From NCBI GenBank assembly GCA_964563125.1, contig CAZLVY010000002.1, positions 1-64,000 on the forward strand: DNA of 64,000 bases, written 5' to 3'. This document shows positions 7,320-16,134 of the stretch, piece after piece. The notes below the pieces were generated by a model, which saw nothing but the letters and a program-made list of their open reading frames with translations, ran no database searches and had not been told where the DNA came from. The position numbers were made by a program, and so were the translations under genes. This DNA is from UBA1368 sp964563125. Lineage in GTDB: Bacteria > Bacillota > Syntrophomonadia > Syntrophomonadales > Syntrophomonadaceae. The stretch's first letter is position 1, and each line of letters begins with the position of its first letter.

Positions 7320-9368
7320 TTATTTTTCTTTTTCTTCTTTATCGTGTTTGGCTTTTTCTATTATTTTATCAACATTTTGTCCGGGAACTTCCTCATAGTG
7401 GGAGAATTCCATTCTGTATTTGCCGCGCCCCTGGGTCATGGATTTCAGGTCTATTGTGTACCTGGCCATTTCCCCTAAAGGTGCCTGGGCTTTAATGACC
7501 TGTTTTTTACCGGCCGGTTCCATGCCCTGGACCCGTCCGCGTTTACTGTTTAAGTCCCCTATAATATCGCCCATATATTGATCAGGTACTTCGATCTCAA
7601 CATTTACAATTGGTTCCAAAAGTGCAGGTCTGGCAGATTCCATACCTTTTTTGAAAGCTATTTTGGCTGCCATTTTAAACGCGATTTCAGATGAATCTAC
7701 CGCATGGTAGGAACCATCATATAAGGTGGCTTTTATATTGGTTACCGGATAACCGGCTAAAACCCCTTCTTCTATAGCTTCCAGCAAGCCTTTTTCAACT
7801 GCCGGATAGTATTGTCTGGGTACCGAGCCGCCAAATACTTTTTCCGCAAAAGCGAAATGGCCGTCAGCATAAGGTTCAAATTCGATCCATACATGGCCAT
7901 ACTGTCCAGCGCCGCCGGATTGTTTCTTATGTTTTCCTTCGGCCTTAACAGTAGCTCTGATAGTTTCGCGGTAAGGGATTTTGGCTTCACTGCTTATGAC
8001 GTCAACGCCGTATTTCCTGGACAGTTTATCCATAATTATTTCTAAATGGGTATCTCCCATAGTTTTAAATATGGTCTGCTTGGTTTCACTGTTTTTCTCC
8101 ACTATTATAGTTGGATCTTCTTCCAGTATTCTGCCGATAGCTCCGCTAAGTTTATCTTCGTCTTTTTTACTCTTGGGTTCGATAGCCACACTGAAAGTAG
8201 GTATAGGGAAGGATATTTGCTCTAATACAACCGGGCTGCCTTTAGCAGTCAGTGTATCTCCGGTGGTGGTAGCCGTAAGTTTGGCCAGGGCGCCGATGTC
8301 TCCGGCGTTTATTACTGGTACCTGCGCCTGTTCCTTACCGGTCATTATCAGTATCTGCGCAATTTTTTCGTCTTTTTCTTTACTGGCATTGTAAACTACA
8401 CTGTCGGCTTTCATTTTACCGCTTATTACCCGAAACATAGTTAATCTGCCTATATAGGGGTCGGCAATGGTTTTGTAAACATGGGCCACTAATGGCAGGC
8501 TTTCGATATCTTTGCCGTCTGCCAGTATACTTTTATCCGGTGATACCATGCAGTCCACTATAAAATCCATCAAAGGAATAACGCCCAGATTGGAAAGTGC
8601 CGCACCACAGAATACGAACACCGCTGAGCCGCTGCTGGCAGCAGCCTTAATGCCGGATAATATTTCTTCAGTGCTTAGTTCTTCACCTTCCAGATACTTG
8701 GTCAAAAGATCATCATCTGCTTCTGCAGCAGCTTCAACCATAGCTTCTCTGTAGGTATTGGCGTCATCCAACATATCAGCAGGTATTTCTTCAATCGTAA
8801 TATTGCCGCTGCCGGCTTCCATTATCAAAGCTTTCATTTGAATCAGGTCAACTACACCTTTGAAGTTTTGTTCTGCACCTATGGGCAGTTGTACCGGAAC
8901 TATATTATCGGGAAAAAGATCTTTCATTTCGCTTAATGCTTTATAATAATCCGCATTTTCGCGGTCCATTTTATTGATAAAAGCTATTTTAGGTATGGCG
9001 GGATAATCATTCCATACTACTTCGGTCTGTACTTCAACTCCGGCAGTTGCAGATAACATTACCAGCATACTGTCAGCAACATTAAGCGCTCCGATAACTT
9101 CGAAATAAAAGTCTGCATATCCTGGAGTATCGAGCACATTTATTTTATGTTCCCGGTATTCACAGGGAACAATAGCACTGCTAATGGTTATTTTTTTCTT
9201 GATCTCCTCTGGCTGAAAGTCAGATACGGTATTGCCGTCATCAACTTTGCCCAGTCTTTTCAATACCCCGGTATTAAAAATCATTGCTTCCACCAGCGAA
9301 GTTTTTCCCGTACCTCCATGTCCCACAAACGCTATGTTGCGTATTTTACTGGTAGGGTATTCCTTCAA
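7320..9368 (-). CDS. EF-G-like translational GTPase (second EF-G type)
   Basis: 682 aa, TTG start with GGAGG upstream. G-domain motifs are G1 GHGGTGKTS (about residues 17-25), G3 DTPGYADF and G4 NKMD. EF-G domains II-V follow, with domain IV (GGAGQYGHVWIEFEP) and the C-terminal GMEPAGKKQVIKAQAPLGEM region. The switch region SDFQPEEIKKKITISS and G1 sequence are those of the EF-G paralogue group common in Clostridia and other Firmicutes, not of the canonical fusA beside rpsL/rpsG. Cytoplasmic; it should act on ribosomes, but the exact role of this paralogue is not settled. Confidence 0.9.
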   Translation of the reverse strand: MKEYPTSKIRNIAFVGHGGTGKTSLVEAMIFNTGVLKRLGKVDDGNTVSDFQPEEIKKKITISSAIVPCEYREHKINVLDTPGYADFYFEVIGALNVADSMLVMLSATAGVEVQTEVVWNDYPAIPKIAFINKMDRENADYYKALSEMKDLFPDNIVPVQLPIGAEQNFKGVVDLIQMKALIMEAGSGNITIEEIPADMLDDANTYREAMVEAAAEADDDLLTKYLEGEELSTEEILSGIKAAASSGSAVFVFCGAALSNLGVIPLMDFIVDCMVSPDKSILADGKDIESLPLVAHVYKTIADPYIGRLTMFRVISGKMKADSVVYNASKEKDEKIAQILIMTGKEQAQVPVINAGDIGALAKLTATTTGDTLTAKGSPVVLEQISFPIPTFSVAIEPKSKKDEDKLSGAIGRILEEDPTIIVEKNSETKQTIFKTMGDTHLEIIMDKLSRKYGVDVISSEAKIPYRETIRATVKAEGKHKKQSGGAGQYGHVWIEFEPYADGHFAFAEKVFGGSVPRQYYPAVEKGLLEAIEEGVLAGYPVTNIKATLYDGSYHAVDSSEIAFKMAAKIAFKKGMESARPALLEPIVNVEIEVPDQYMGDIIGDLNSKRGRVQGMEPAGKKQVIKAQAPLGEMARYTIDLKSMTQGRGKYRMEFSHYEEVPGQNVDKIIEKAKHDKEEKEK

Positions 9369-9450
9369 TTAAAAAACCTCCTTACAATTTACTATAGCTA
9401 AAAAAATGGTACTATACTTTCCCGAAAGTATCAAAATAATTTTTTTAGGT

Positions 9451-9711
9451 TTATTCTTTCTTATTAAAGACGTAAAAAATTAAATATAGTAATAAGGCAA
9501 CAAAGATAAATAAAATGATTTGAAAAAACATTAAACCTTTCATGACATCCAGAATAACTGTAAAAACTATTCCTAAAACCAGCGGGAAAACCACCAGTTT
9601 ACTGAAAGGCTTGTCCGGGTAATTGGGGTCTGCTCTCCTTTCTCGTATATAATTGATATTCAAGAGTAAGAAAAAAAGTATACAGTTAAAGGCCAAACTA
9701 AGATAAATCAT
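9451..9711 (-). CDS. Small membrane protein of unknown function
   Basis: 86 aa with three predicted membrane helices: residues 2-20, ~40-56 and ~62-82, the first two separated by a charged loop (YIRERRADPNYPDKPF). ATG at 9711 preceded by GGAGA, overlapping the end of surE by 14 bp, so it is probably translated from the lepB-surE transcript. No family recognised. Confidence 0.7.
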   Translation of the reverse strand: MIYLSLAFNCILFFLLLNINYIRERRADPNYPDKPFSKLVVFPLVLGIVFTVILDVMKGLMFFQIILFIFVALLLYLIFYVFNKKE

Positions 9712-10495
9712 TAGTATCTCCAGAGGTTAGATCAATATATTTTTTGAATTTGACCTTATATTCTTCTATTAGACGATAATCAGTTAAATCAAGATTAATA
9801 GGAGTTATACTAATGTATGAACTTTGTACAGCGGCTACGTCGCTTTCCGGGTCCTGCACTTCTTCCTTGATTCCTCCGCCCATCCAGTAATAAGAATTTC
9901 CTCTGGGGTCTTTGCTTTCATCAAAAAGGTTCTCGTAATTGCGGGTGCCTAATCTGGTAACACGTACTCCTTTAATCTGATTGACCGGCAAAGCAGGAAT
10001 ATTTACGTTTAACAAAGTTTTCGGTTCAATTCCCTTTTGCTTTAAGGTCAAAACTAATCTTTTGGCAAATTTGGCGGCATATTTAAAATCCATTTCATCT
10101 TCAAAAGAGTCAAGTGATACAGCAATTGATGGTATACCCATAATAACACCTTCTGCCGCTGCTGAAACCGTTCCCGAATATAATACATCTGTTCCCAGAT
10201 TAGGTCCGTGATTAATTCCGGAAATAACCAGATCAATATCATCAGGAACCAGTCTGCTTATAGCCAGTTTGACACAGTCTACCGGAGTTCCGCCTATAAC
10301 CCACGCTCCGCTGACATCAGCCATATTCCGTTTTACTGCCTTGATTGGTTCAAAAACCGTTATGGAATGACCGGTGGCACTTCTTTCCCGATCAGGTGAG
10401 GCGATATAAAGCTCAGCAATTAATTTTAATTCATTAATTAAGGCATGGATACCCCTGGCAGCAATGCCGTCATCATTAGTTATGAGGATTTTCAA
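9698..10495 (-). CDS. surE: 5'/3'-nucleotidase SurE
   Basis: 265 aa. The family's metal-binding N-terminus is present (MKILITNDDG, Asp-Asp), as are SPDRERSATGHSIT, GTPVDCV, ISGINHGPNLGTDVLYSGTVSAA and GIPSIAVSL. SurE removes phosphate from nucleoside monophosphates in the cytoplasm and is linked to stationary-phase survival. The start is a TTG (10495) overlapping the lepB stop as TTGA, which points to translational coupling. Confidence 0.95.
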   Translation of the reverse strand: MKILITNDDGIAARGIHALINELKLIAELYIASPDRERSATGHSITVFEPIKAVKRNMADVSGAWVIGGTPVDCVKLAISRLVPDDIDLVISGINHGPNLGTDVLYSGTVSAAAEGVIMGIPSIAVSLDSFEDEMDFKYAAKFAKRLVLTLKQKGIEPKTLLNVNIPALPVNQIKGVRVTRLGTRNYENLFDESKDPRGNSYYWMGGGIKEEVQDPESDVAAVQSSYISITPINLDLTDYRLIEEYKVKFKKYIDLTSGDTNDLS

Positions 10496-11037
10496 TTAAC
10501 AGTAACCTCCCGGTCTAAAAGGGTAATATGATTTAATGGCCAGTAGATCAGAAATGCTTTGCCTTTTAAGTGGTCTTTGGTCATCCAGGCGTTCCATAAA
10601 TGACTGTCAAAACTGCTGTTGCGATTATCCCCTAAAAGCAGCAGACTCTCATCAGGCACTGTGACCGGTCCGAATTCGTATTCAACTGCTTCCTGTAGAT
10701 ATGGTTCGTTTAATGATTTGCCGTCAATATATACTTGGCCATCTTTCATTTCCACTGTTTCGCCGGGCAGACCGATGACTCTTTTCAGATAATCATCCTG
10801 GCTATTGATAACATCCGGCGGAGCAAAAACTATTACGTCTCCCCGCTGCGGTTCGGTAAATCGATAAATGAATTTATTTACCATTACTCTATCCTGCAGC
10901 TGTACGGTCGGCAGCATGGAGCCGGTGGGAATTATTCTTCCTTCCACTACAAAGGTCCGAAGTATCATAGCTAAAATAAAGGCTATGACAACAATGCTAA
11001 TCATTTCTTTTAAAAAATCTTTTAATTCCTTAGTCAA
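10492..11037 (-). CDS. lepB: Signal peptidase I
   Basis: 181 aa; TTG start with GGAGTGGGG upstream. One N-terminal membrane helix (about residues 10-30) is followed by the catalytic serine in PTGSMLPT (Ser 40), the catalytic lysine in YLKRVIGLPGE (Lys 85) and the conserved GDNRNSSFDS box. It cleaves signal peptides of exported proteins at the outer membrane face. The length matches single-helix Gram-positive type I enzymes. It overlaps surE by 4 bp. Confidence 0.95.
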   Translation of the reverse strand: MTKELKDFLKEMISIVVIAFILAMILRTFVVEGRIIPTGSMLPTVQLQDRVMVNKFIYRFTEPQRGDVIVFAPPDVINSQDDYLKRVIGLPGETVEMKDGQVYIDGKSLNEPYLQEAVEYEFGPVTVPDESLLLLGDNRNSSFDSHLWNAWMTKDHLKGKAFLIYWPLNHITLLDREVTVN

Positions 11038-11056
11038 TTAACCCCACTCCAATTAA

Positions 11057-11233
11057 TTAAACTTCGTAAATCTTTACGACCATTTCGTTTTTTTCTTTAT
11101 CTTTGGTAAGCCCAAACATTATTTTTTTCTCTTTCAGGCTTTTATTTAAAAAATCAATTATGTAAATAAAATTATCATCAGCGGGAAAGTTTTTTAAGGC
11201 GATTAAATTCAGCTTACCTTTATCTTCATCCAC
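11057..11233 (-). CDS. ypmA: YpmA-like small protein (DUF4264)
   Basis: 58 aa, GTG start at 11233 with AAAGGGGAG upstream. It ends 20 bp before the lepB start, so it probably heads the same transcript. The sequence (IIDFLNKSLKEKKIMFGLTKD ... VVKIYEV) follows the pattern of Bacillus YpmA/DUF4264: a short beta-alpha-beta protein with an ILNRTLK...LLFGLALD core and an aromatic/basic end. Function unknown in the family. Assigned from memory of the family pattern. Confidence 0.65.
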   Translation of the reverse strand: MDEDKGKLNLIALKNFPADDNFIYIIDFLNKSLKEKKIMFGLTKDKEKNEMVVKIYEV

Positions 11234-11339
11234 GTTTTATTACTCCCCTTTCCCTGTTAATTGTAATTTAAGCATGCTCTATTTACAAGTTTATGTTACA
11301 GGCGGGGTTTAATCTGTCCGCTCCCTTTATAAACATGTT

Positions 11340-11640
11340 TCCTTACTATCGGACGCGTGATACGCGCCCCTACAACGATTCCGGCTGATTCTAGGGGCGG
11401 CTACGTAGGGGCGGTTACGTAGGGGCGGCTACTAGCCGTCCGCTCCCTTTATCCGTCCGCTTCCTTTGCAGCCAATATTTCCTTGCATCGGACGCGTGAT
11501 ACGCGCCCCTACAACGATTCCGGCTGATTCTAGGGGCGACTACGTAGGGGCGGCTATCAGCCGTCCGCTTCCTTATCCGTCCGCTCCCTTTATCCGTCTC
11601 TTCCCTCCTGCATGTTTTTAACTGATACTTTCATCGGGGA
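11340..11640. repeat. REP-like hairpin repeat block, left of the transposase
   Basis: GC-rich repeats fill the non-coding stretch downstream of the transposase gene. Two exact copies of a 24-bp unit (11351-11374 and 11490-11513; palindromic core GCGTGATACGC followed by GCCCCTACA) alternate with TAGGGGCGGCTACGTAGGGG arrays and GCCGTCCGCTCCCTTTATCC segments that can pair with them (GGGGCGGCTA/TAGCCGTCCG). A variant copy, GTTATACGCGCCCCTACA (11645-11662), lies inside the 3' end of the transposase gene. Confidence 0.8.
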
Positions 11641-12132
11641 CCCGTTATACGCGCCCCTACAATAATATTCGTCATCTTTCCATTTTAAGGGATTTTCATC
11701 GATGTACTGCCAATAGCTTTTATAATCCATTTCATTGCGAATAACCCGATCATAAAATAATTTTTGCCATATCGGATAACCAACCTGTCTTGTGACATAT
11801 CTTTTTAATTGCCCAATAATTGTTGATATGGATGGAGATGTCGTCCCCTTTGTAACTTTACCCGGCAATATTAAAATCAAATGGACATGATTGGGCATAA
11901 TCACATACTTATCAACCGAAACACCGTCATAAATATGGGGAATATTTTTGATAGCCATGTTCACTAATGAACCAATATCAGACAATATTGATTTTTCATT
12001 GGAAAGTGAACCACCAATATTTGACCACAGGATATTTTCTTTATTCTTTACACAAATAGTTATGAAATAACCACCCGTTTGCGAATAGTCATATCCTTTC
12101 AGACGATTTGTTTTTCTTTTCGGCCTTTCCAT
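11590..12132 (-). CDS. REP-associated Y1 transposase (RAYT, Transposase_17 family)
   Basis: 180 aa. RAYT hallmarks are the opening RLKGYDYSQTGGYFITICVKN, the metal-binding HxH in MPNHVHLI, and the helix holding the catalytic tyrosine region (LFYDRVIRNEMDYKSYWQYIDENPLKW). These single-strand HUH transposases act on REP hairpins, and blocks of REP-like repeats lie on both sides. ATG at 12132 follows GCAGGTGAAATC. The last ~25 residues (YYCRGAYNGSPM and onward) are encoded partly by a copy of the repeat, so the original C-terminus may have been replaced. Relatives usually end soon after the ENPLKW motif plus a short tail. Confidence 0.88.
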   Translation of the reverse strand: MERPKRKTNRLKGYDYSQTGGYFITICVKNKENILWSNIGGSLSNEKSILSDIGSLVNMAIKNIPHIYDGVSVDKYVIMPNHVHLILILPGKVTKGTTSPSISTIIGQLKRYVTRQVGYPIWQKLFYDRVIRNEMDYKSYWQYIDENPLKWKDDEYYCRGAYNGSPMKVSVKNMQEGRDG

Positions 12133-12157
12133 GATTTCACCTGCCTTGTAGCCACTG

Positions 12158-12540
12158 CTATCGGACGCGTGATACGCGCCCCTACATAATTAGACCGCTA
12201 CATTTGGGTATTCCTCTGTAGGGGCGGCTACGTAGGGGCGGCTATCAGCCGTCCGCTCCCTTTATCCGTTCGCGCTTCCTTTGCAGCCAATATTTCCTTG
12301 CATCGGACGCGTGATACGCGCCCCTACATAATTAGACCACTACATTTGGGTATTCCTCTGTAAGGGCGGCTACGTANNNNNNNNNNNNNNNNNNNNNNNN
12401 NNNNNNNNNNNNNNNNNNNNNNNNNNNNNNNNNNNNNNNNNNNNNNNNNNNNNNNNNNNNNNNNNNNNNNNNNNNNCCCTACATAATTAGACCACTACAT
12501 TTGGGTATTCCTCTGTAAGGGCGGCTACGTACCCTTCCGG
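12158..12540. repeat. REP-like hairpin repeat block, right of the transposase
   Basis: The unit seen on the left side recurs at 12163-12186 and 12304-12327, with TAGGGGCGGCTACGTAGGGG and GCCGTCCGCTCCCTTTATCC modules and a linker (AATTAGACC(G/A)CTACATTTGGG) not seen on the left. The block is interrupted by 100 N. The 420 bp between the transposase and addA holds no other gene. Confidence 0.8.
12377..12476. other. Assembly gap (100 N) inside the repeat block
   Basis: The 55 bases before the gap (12322-12376) are identical to the 55 bases after it (12477-12531). This is the pattern left when two contigs that overlap by an assembler word are scaffolded with a fixed 100-N spacer. The true distance may be a 55-bp overlap, though in repeats a collapse is also possible. 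Confidence 0.95.
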
Positions 12541-12552
12541 GTACTATTCTTT

Positions 12553-15500
12553 TTACATCCGCACTGCTTCATTACTATCCAGCAAAAACAGATAGCTTTG
12601 TTTCACCTTTTTTTGCAATATGCTTTCCAGGGCGTTTTTATATAATGCTATTTGTATACGGTATGAGTTGACTTTGGTTTCGCGGTTCTCGGGGGTTATG
12701 TAATCAGTTTTGTAATCAACCAAAACTATTTCATCATCTTCGATGAAATAAAGATCGATTACTCCCTGCACCATCAGTTCTTCATCTGAATCAGCAGCTA
12801 TTTCGCCTAATACTTCACTGGCCTTGCACATTAAGTTGAAGGGTGTCTCGCGTTTTACAGTATCTGATTTCAAAACCCTCTGGCCTATTTCAGACTGATA
12901 AAAATCACTAATAATGCTAATATCCAAAGCTTCGGCTTCTTCCGGCTGCAATAATTGTTTGGCAACCAGTTCATCAATTTGCAGTCTTATCTGTTCTGAG
13001 CTCTGTACCCGCTTTAAATCAAGGTGCTGCAAAACGAAATGAAATATAGTTCCTTTTTCCATACCGGACAGCTTTTTGTCCTTTTTCTTAAAATTAGGCC
13101 GACTGATTAAAACCGGTATATTTAATTCCGCATTACTCAGTTTCTTTTCTCTCAGCCTTTGAATCTGGGTAACGGATAGCTTGGCCGGAATCTGCCCGGC
13201 GGTTTTGTCGGGATAAATCCAGTTTAAGCGTTTAGTAATTGTTTCCTGCCAGAGACTGCCGGCGGGCAAATTAAATTCTGTGAGATTTTGCATTAAGTCT
13301 TCTTTTACCAGGGCGTTTTCGCGAATATCCAACTTAATGTTATTTTTATTAATTATTTCGATTTCCCAATGTGATTTATCCTGGGTCTCTTTTTCTTCCC
13401 ATGGCTCTGCTAATTGTTCTCTTAAAATATTGCCATCTTCATGGCGCATCAATACTGAACCAAACCAATCCAGGCCGCTTCTGGCCTGGGCCAGGTTATA
13501 AGGTGCGATGGTTTTGCTCCATTTATGAACTGATTTTTCAATGTTCGCCACAGTTCCGGTCATAATTAGTTTTTCTTTGGCTCTGGTACAGGCCACATAT
13601 AAAATCCGCATTTCCTCGGACAGGTTTTCAAACTTTATTTTTTCTTTGATGGCATTGCGTACAATTGTATCAGTGTAGGCTCTTAATTTAGTATCTACAA
13701 ACCGGGGGCCGATTCCTAAATCTTTATGCAGGAGCACCATTTGATTAGTATCGGTCAGATTAAACTGTTTGCCCAGCCCGGACAGTATAACTACCGGAAA
13801 TTCCAGTCCTTTGCTTTTGTGAATGCTCATTAATCTGACTACATTATCATTTTCCCCCAGTGTTTTGGCGGTGCCGATATCAGTCTGGGAAGCGTTGATC
13901 TGATCCATGAAATTAAGGAAATTAAATAATCCGTGCATAGTTGAGGCCTGATAATTCCGGGCCCGGGCAAAAAGCAGTCTTATATTAGCAACCCGCTGCA
14001 TACCTCCAGGCATTGCCGTAACATAGTTTAAATATCCGCTGTCTAACATCAATCTCCAGATTAATTCTTCCAGGGGTAAGTACTTGGCCATCTTTTGCCA
14101 TTTGTGCAGACTATCTAAAAAGCTGCTGATCTTTTGCTGCAGGGCACCGGTTTCGGAGAAATTATTTAAGGCTGCGTAAAAATTCTTTTCAGAACTGCTG
14201 AGGCGAATAGTTACTAATTCTTCAATCTGGAAATTAAAAATCGGCGATCTTAAGACACTGATCAATTCGATATCCTGTCTGCTGTTATCTATTATTTTGA
14301 GCAGATTAATAAACATGCTTATTTCAATGGCATCCAGATAGCCGCTGTTTACATCAGCATAAGAAGGTATCCCTTCCTCACTAAATACTTCGGTAAAAAC
14401 ATTGATCCAGTTCTTGGTGGTGCGCAGTAAAATCACTATATCTCTATAGGTAATACCCCGTTTGGCACCGGTCTGCGGATCAAATACTGAGCTTTTCAGC
14501 AATTGTTTTATCTTAGCCGCCACTACATGGGCCTCAATTTGTATTTTATTAAGTTCGTCTATTTCATCAAGCCGGGTTTCTTCTACCCCATCCCGTTTGT
14601 CCTGACTGTCAATAATGATTAATTCCACTGCTTCAGCTATATCATGGTTGTCATCTCTTCCCGGGTATAGAGCAGCATCGTCGTCATACTCTATTTCGCC
14701 GTAATCTTTGGACATAATGTTTTTGAATATAAAATTGACCGCATTTAAAATGTCACAGCGGCTGCGAAAATTATTGCGCAGAAATACCCGCCGGTCTATC
14801 TCACTCTCGTCATCACTAAATGAGCCGTACTTTTCCATGAAAAGCGTCGGATCAGCTAAGCGAAAGCGATAGATGCTTTGTTTCACATCACCGACCATAA
14901 ATAAATTGTCGTCTTTTTTAACCAGGTTTATTATAGCTTCCTGCACTTGATTACTATCCTGATATTCATCAACAAATACATAAGTAAAGCGGCTGCGGTA
15001 TTCATCGGCAACCTTGTCATTACTTAATATCTGCAGTGCATAATGCTCCAGGTCATTAAAATCCAGGACGCCTTTTTCAGCTTTGCGGGCTTGAAAATTT
15101 TCTTTGAATTTCACAACCAGGCTGGCCAGATACTGCATGTAGGGAAACAGTTTATTAAGATCGGCAATTAGTTCTTCAACACTTCTTCCCATGAAACTGC
15201 TTTTAATATTTTTGATAATTGTTTTGGCCGCATCCCGGTGTTCTTTGGCTTCTTCCCGCAGTGCTACATCACAATCATTTCTGGCTCTTGAAAGAGTGTC
15301 AAATTCCCATTGCATCAATTCCATGGCAAACTCACTTACGGAATTATTTAAAGTGGCTTTTAAATGTATAACCATATCCATATCATTTTCCAATGCCGGC
15401 AGGTAGTGACTGGGACCGTTATATTTTTCAGCAATATCAACTGCCTTCTCAAGCAGTTCCTGCGTCCCGTCCAGCTGAATCCTGATCTGACCGCTGATGG

Positions 15501-16134
15501 TCTCTGCCCAGGCGGAAGTTTCAAATTCAGCCGGACTTATTGCCAGGTCTGCGGTCTTTTCCTGCAGCCATTGGTAGGGCTCAGGTTTACTCTGTATAAA
15601 ATCATAAATATTTACCACTAAGCTTTGCAGGTTCTTGTCATTTTTACCGGCCGAAAACATTTCCAAAAGTTCATGAAACAATTCTGAGCTCAGCTCATAT
15701 TCGTTTTCAAATGTTTCTTCAATGGCTTCGGTTTTAAGTAAGAGCATTTCGGTATCATCACCGACTTTAAAACCAGGATCAACATCTGCCAAGTGGAAAT
15801 TACTTTTTACTACCGATTGGCAAAAAGAATGCAGTGTGCTTATCTGGGCTTTGTTAAGCAGATTGATTTGACGGCGCAGGTTTTCATCTCTACCCTTGCC
15901 GGCCTCTAATTTTTCTAAAATAGCTTTTCTGATTCTCTCTTTCATTTCCGATGCTGCTGCCCGGGTAAAGGTGACGATTAATAATTTATCGATATCTACC
16001 CCGTCTTCAATAATTATGTTAATTACCCTTTGCACTAAAACTGCTGTTTTCCCCGAGCCTGCAGCGGCGGTTACTAACAAATTGCAATTTCTGGCGTTAA
16101 TAGCTGTTTCCTGTTCTCCAGTCCACTTAACCAT
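12553..16134 (-). CDS. addA: ATP-dependent helicase/nuclease subunit A
   Basis: 1193 aa from ATG 16134, which follows GGGGAGGG at eight bases and overlaps the end of addB by 8 bp; a frame start 27 bp upstream is less likely. It is a UvrD-type helicase: Walker A VTAAAGSGKTAVLV (~residues 20-33), Walker B YVFVDEYQDSN, motif III-like GDVKQSIYRFR, motif V MSIHKSKGLEFPVV and motif VI YVACTRAKEKL. The C-terminal RecB-like nuclease has GVIDLYF and VLVDYKTDY. With AddB it resects double-strand breaks at Chi sites for recombination. Length matches the family (~1200 aa). Confidence 0.96.
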   Translation of the reverse strand: MVKWTGEQETAINARNCNLLVTAAAGSGKTAVLVQRVINIIIEDGVDIDKLLIVTFTRAAASEMKERIRKAILEKLEAGKGRDENLRRQINLLNKAQISTLHSFCQSVVKSNFHLADVDPGFKVGDDTEMLLLKTEAIEETFENEYELSSELFHELLEMFSAGKNDKNLQSLVVNIYDFIQSKPEPYQWLQEKTADLAISPAEFETSAWAETISGQIRIQLDGTQELLEKAVDIAEKYNGPSHYLPALENDMDMVIHLKATLNNSVSEFAMELMQWEFDTLSRARNDCDVALREEAKEHRDAAKTIIKNIKSSFMGRSVEELIADLNKLFPYMQYLASLVVKFKENFQARKAEKGVLDFNDLEHYALQILSNDKVADEYRSRFTYVFVDEYQDSNQVQEAIINLVKKDDNLFMVGDVKQSIYRFRLADPTLFMEKYGSFSDDESEIDRRVFLRNNFRSRCDILNAVNFIFKNIMSKDYGEIEYDDDAALYPGRDDNHDIAEAVELIIIDSQDKRDGVEETRLDEIDELNKIQIEAHVVAAKIKQLLKSSVFDPQTGAKRGITYRDIVILLRTTKNWINVFTEVFSEEGIPSYADVNSGYLDAIEISMFINLLKIIDNSRQDIELISVLRSPIFNFQIEELVTIRLSSSEKNFYAALNNFSETGALQQKISSFLDSLHKWQKMAKYLPLEELIWRLMLDSGYLNYVTAMPGGMQRVANIRLLFARARNYQASTMHGLFNFLNFMDQINASQTDIGTAKTLGENDNVVRLMSIHKSKGLEFPVVILSGLGKQFNLTDTNQMVLLHKDLGIGPRFVDTKLRAYTDTIVRNAIKEKIKFENLSEEMRILYVACTRAKEKLIMTGTVANIEKSVHKWSKTIAPYNLAQARSGLDWFGSVLMRHEDGNILREQLAEPWEEKETQDKSHWEIEIINKNNIKLDIRENALVKEDLMQNLTEFNLPAGSLWQETITKRLNWIYPDKTAGQIPAKLSVTQIQRLREKKLSNAELNIPVLISRPNFKKKDKKLSGMEKGTIFHFVLQHLDLKRVQSSEQIRLQIDELVAKQLLQPEEAEALDISIISDFYQSEIGQRVLKSDTVKRETPFNLMCKASEVLGEIAADSDEELMVQGVIDLYFIEDDEIVLVDYKTDYITPENRETKVNSYRIQIALYKNALESILQKKVKQSYLFLLDSNEAVRM

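Noticed and set aside
11340..12540. Short repeats considered as a CRISPR array
   Set aside because: Units are unevenly spaced, the intervening sequences are themselves repeated modules, and no cas gene is near; REP-like hairpins with a RAYT explain them.
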